NCBI GenBank assembly: GCA_038232255.1
Contig: JBBSIF010000132.1
Location: 1-6,755, forward strand
DNA from: JAWWPG01 sp038232255
Lineage (GTDB): Bacteria > Actinomycetota > Actinomycetes > Propionibacteriales > Nocardioidaceae
Reading direction: 5' to 3'
DNA length: 6,755 bases
In this document: positions 5,985-6,755 of the stretch, in pieces
Position numbering within the stretch: the stretch's first letter is position 1
How the letters are laid out: each line of letters begins with the position of its first letter
Translations under genes and position numbers: made by a program
The notes under the pieces: generated by a model
Told to the model about the DNA's origin: nothing
The model's database searches: none
The model's input: the letters and a program-made list of their open reading frames with translations, nothing else

Positions 5985-6755
5985 ATGACGTCGTCTGCTG
6001 CAGATCTCGAGACACTCGGTGAAGGACCCGTCGACGTCGTCCCCGAAGGCGCCGGCGCCAGGAAGATCGTCGGGAAGTCGCCGACCCGGATCGCCCTGGA
6101 GCGGCTGCGTCACGACAAGGTGGCCGTCGCCTGTGGCGGCATTTTGGTGATCCTCGTGCTGGGGGGAGTCTTCGCGCCGGTCGTCAGCAACCTCTGGGGC
6201 ATCAGCCCCGACTCGGCTCCCAACGGCGGCAACACGTCCGACTACATCACCTTCGGCTACCCCAACATCGGCCCGCCGTTCTACGGGTTCACCTGGTCGC
6301 ACCCGCTGGGGCTGGCGACGAACACGGCCTACGACAACTTCGCCCGGCTGCTCTACGGCCTCCGCACGTCGCTGTTCGTCGCGTCCATCTGCACGGTGCT
6401 GACGACGATCATCGGCGTCACGGTCGGGCTCATCGGCGGCTACGCACGCGGCGCCGTCGACAGGATCATCACGTTCGTCATCGACGTCTTCCTGTCGTTC
6501 CCTTTCCTGCTCGGGGCGCTGGCCCTCGCGCCGATCATCAGCGGCCGGTTCGCCGAGCAGCCGAGCCTGCTCTCGAAGGCCCAGCTGATCGCGCTGATCG
6601 CCGTGCTGGTGGTCTTCAGCTGGATGGGTCTCGCCCGGCTGATCCGCGGCCAGGTGCTCTCGCTGCGGGAACGCGAGTTCGTCCAGGCTGCCGTGGTCAT
6701 CGGAGTGCCCACCCGGCGGATCCTCTTCAAGGAGCTGCTGCCCAACATGGTGGCC
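5985..6755 (+). CDS. ABC transporter permease, DppC/OppC type (3' end outside window)
   Basis: The frame is open from ATG 5985 to the window end (257 codons, no stop reached). The ATG is preceded by AGGAAGG (5972-5978) with a 6-nt spacer. The product is the C-type membrane subunit of a dipeptide/oligopeptide/nickel importer. It has a long cytosolic N-terminus (1-45), TM1 (46-67), an outer loop (68-120) with the family HPLG motif (106-109) and RLLYGLRTSL (121-130), TM2 (about 131-152), TM3 (about 160-184), TM4 (about 200-218), and the EAA loop EFVQAAVVIGVPTRRILFKE (231-250) followed by LLPN (251-254), which docks on the ATPase subunit. About 50-100 C-terminal residues should lie beyond the edge. 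No B-type permease, ATPase or binding protein is visible upstream, so partners are probably downstream. The transported substrate cannot be told. Confidence 0.92.
   Translation, partial: MTSSAADLETLGEGPVDVVPEGAGARKIVGKSPTRIALERLRHDKVAVACGGILVILVLGGVFAPVVSNLWGISPDSAPNGGNTSDYITFGYPNIGPPFYGFTWSHPLGLATNTAYDNFARLLYGLRTSLFVASICTVLTTIIGVTVGLIGGYARGAVDRIITFVIDVFLSFPFLLGALALAPIISGRFAEQPSLLSKAQLIALIAVLVVFSWMGLARLIRGQVLSLREREFVQAAVVIGVPTRRILFKELLPNMVA

Noticed and set aside
5970..6302. 110-codon minus-strand open frame
   Set aside because: It is antisense to the permease gene, whose transmembrane and EAA-loop pattern is clear. It has no supporting features.

Overview
This 6.75 kb window is very GC-rich, uses GTG starts and packs its genes tightly with 1-4 nt stop/start overlaps. 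Together with the gene families present, this points to the chromosome of a high-GC actinobacterium (Actinomycetota). The genus cannot be fixed from the sequence. The neighbourhood (metallo-beta-lactamase hydrolase, hisS, and a divergent gene in the position where mycobacteria carry ppiB) matches the conserved actinobacterial hisS locus.

Layout. Positions 1-119 hold two perfect 56-bp direct repeats with a 63-bp period. Each copy folds into a long imperfect hairpin with a UGGG tetraloop. The array may continue beyond the left edge. A short period-9 repeat (136-171) separates it from the first gene. On the minus strand, a two-gene unit reads leftward from about 1892: a small membrane-anchored protein with a Ser/Thr/Pro-rich tail (1490-1855) and a three-repeat DUF349 protein (177-1493), joined by a GTGA overlap. 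The 180-bp divergent region 1856-2035 holds back-to-back promoter candidates whose -35 elements overlap, a 7+7 bp palindrome, and four tandem copies of a 7-mer just before the next gene's ribosome binding site.

On the plus strand a three-gene unit follows: a YcbL/glyoxalase-II-like metallo-hydrolase (2036-2755), histidyl-tRNA synthetase hisS (2752-4098) and aspartyl-tRNA synthetase aspS (4098-5870). Consecutive genes overlap by 4 nt and 1 nt, which suggests translational coupling. HisRS is the variant with DLTVPFARY in the N-terminal catalytic half. AspRS carries the His/Gly pair associated with non-discriminating enzymes, so it may also charge tRNA(Asn) with Asp for GatCAB to amidate. After a 114-bp gap a separate transcription unit starts with a DppC/OppC-type ABC transporter permease (5985 to the right edge, incomplete).

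Most of the window is ordinary housekeeping sequence. The points most worth a second look are the paired structured repeats at the left edge, the membrane protein that occupies the usual peptidyl-prolyl isomerase position but has no isomerase domain, the tandem 7-mer in the leader of the hydrolase-hisS-aspS unit, and the predicted relaxed specificity of AspRS.
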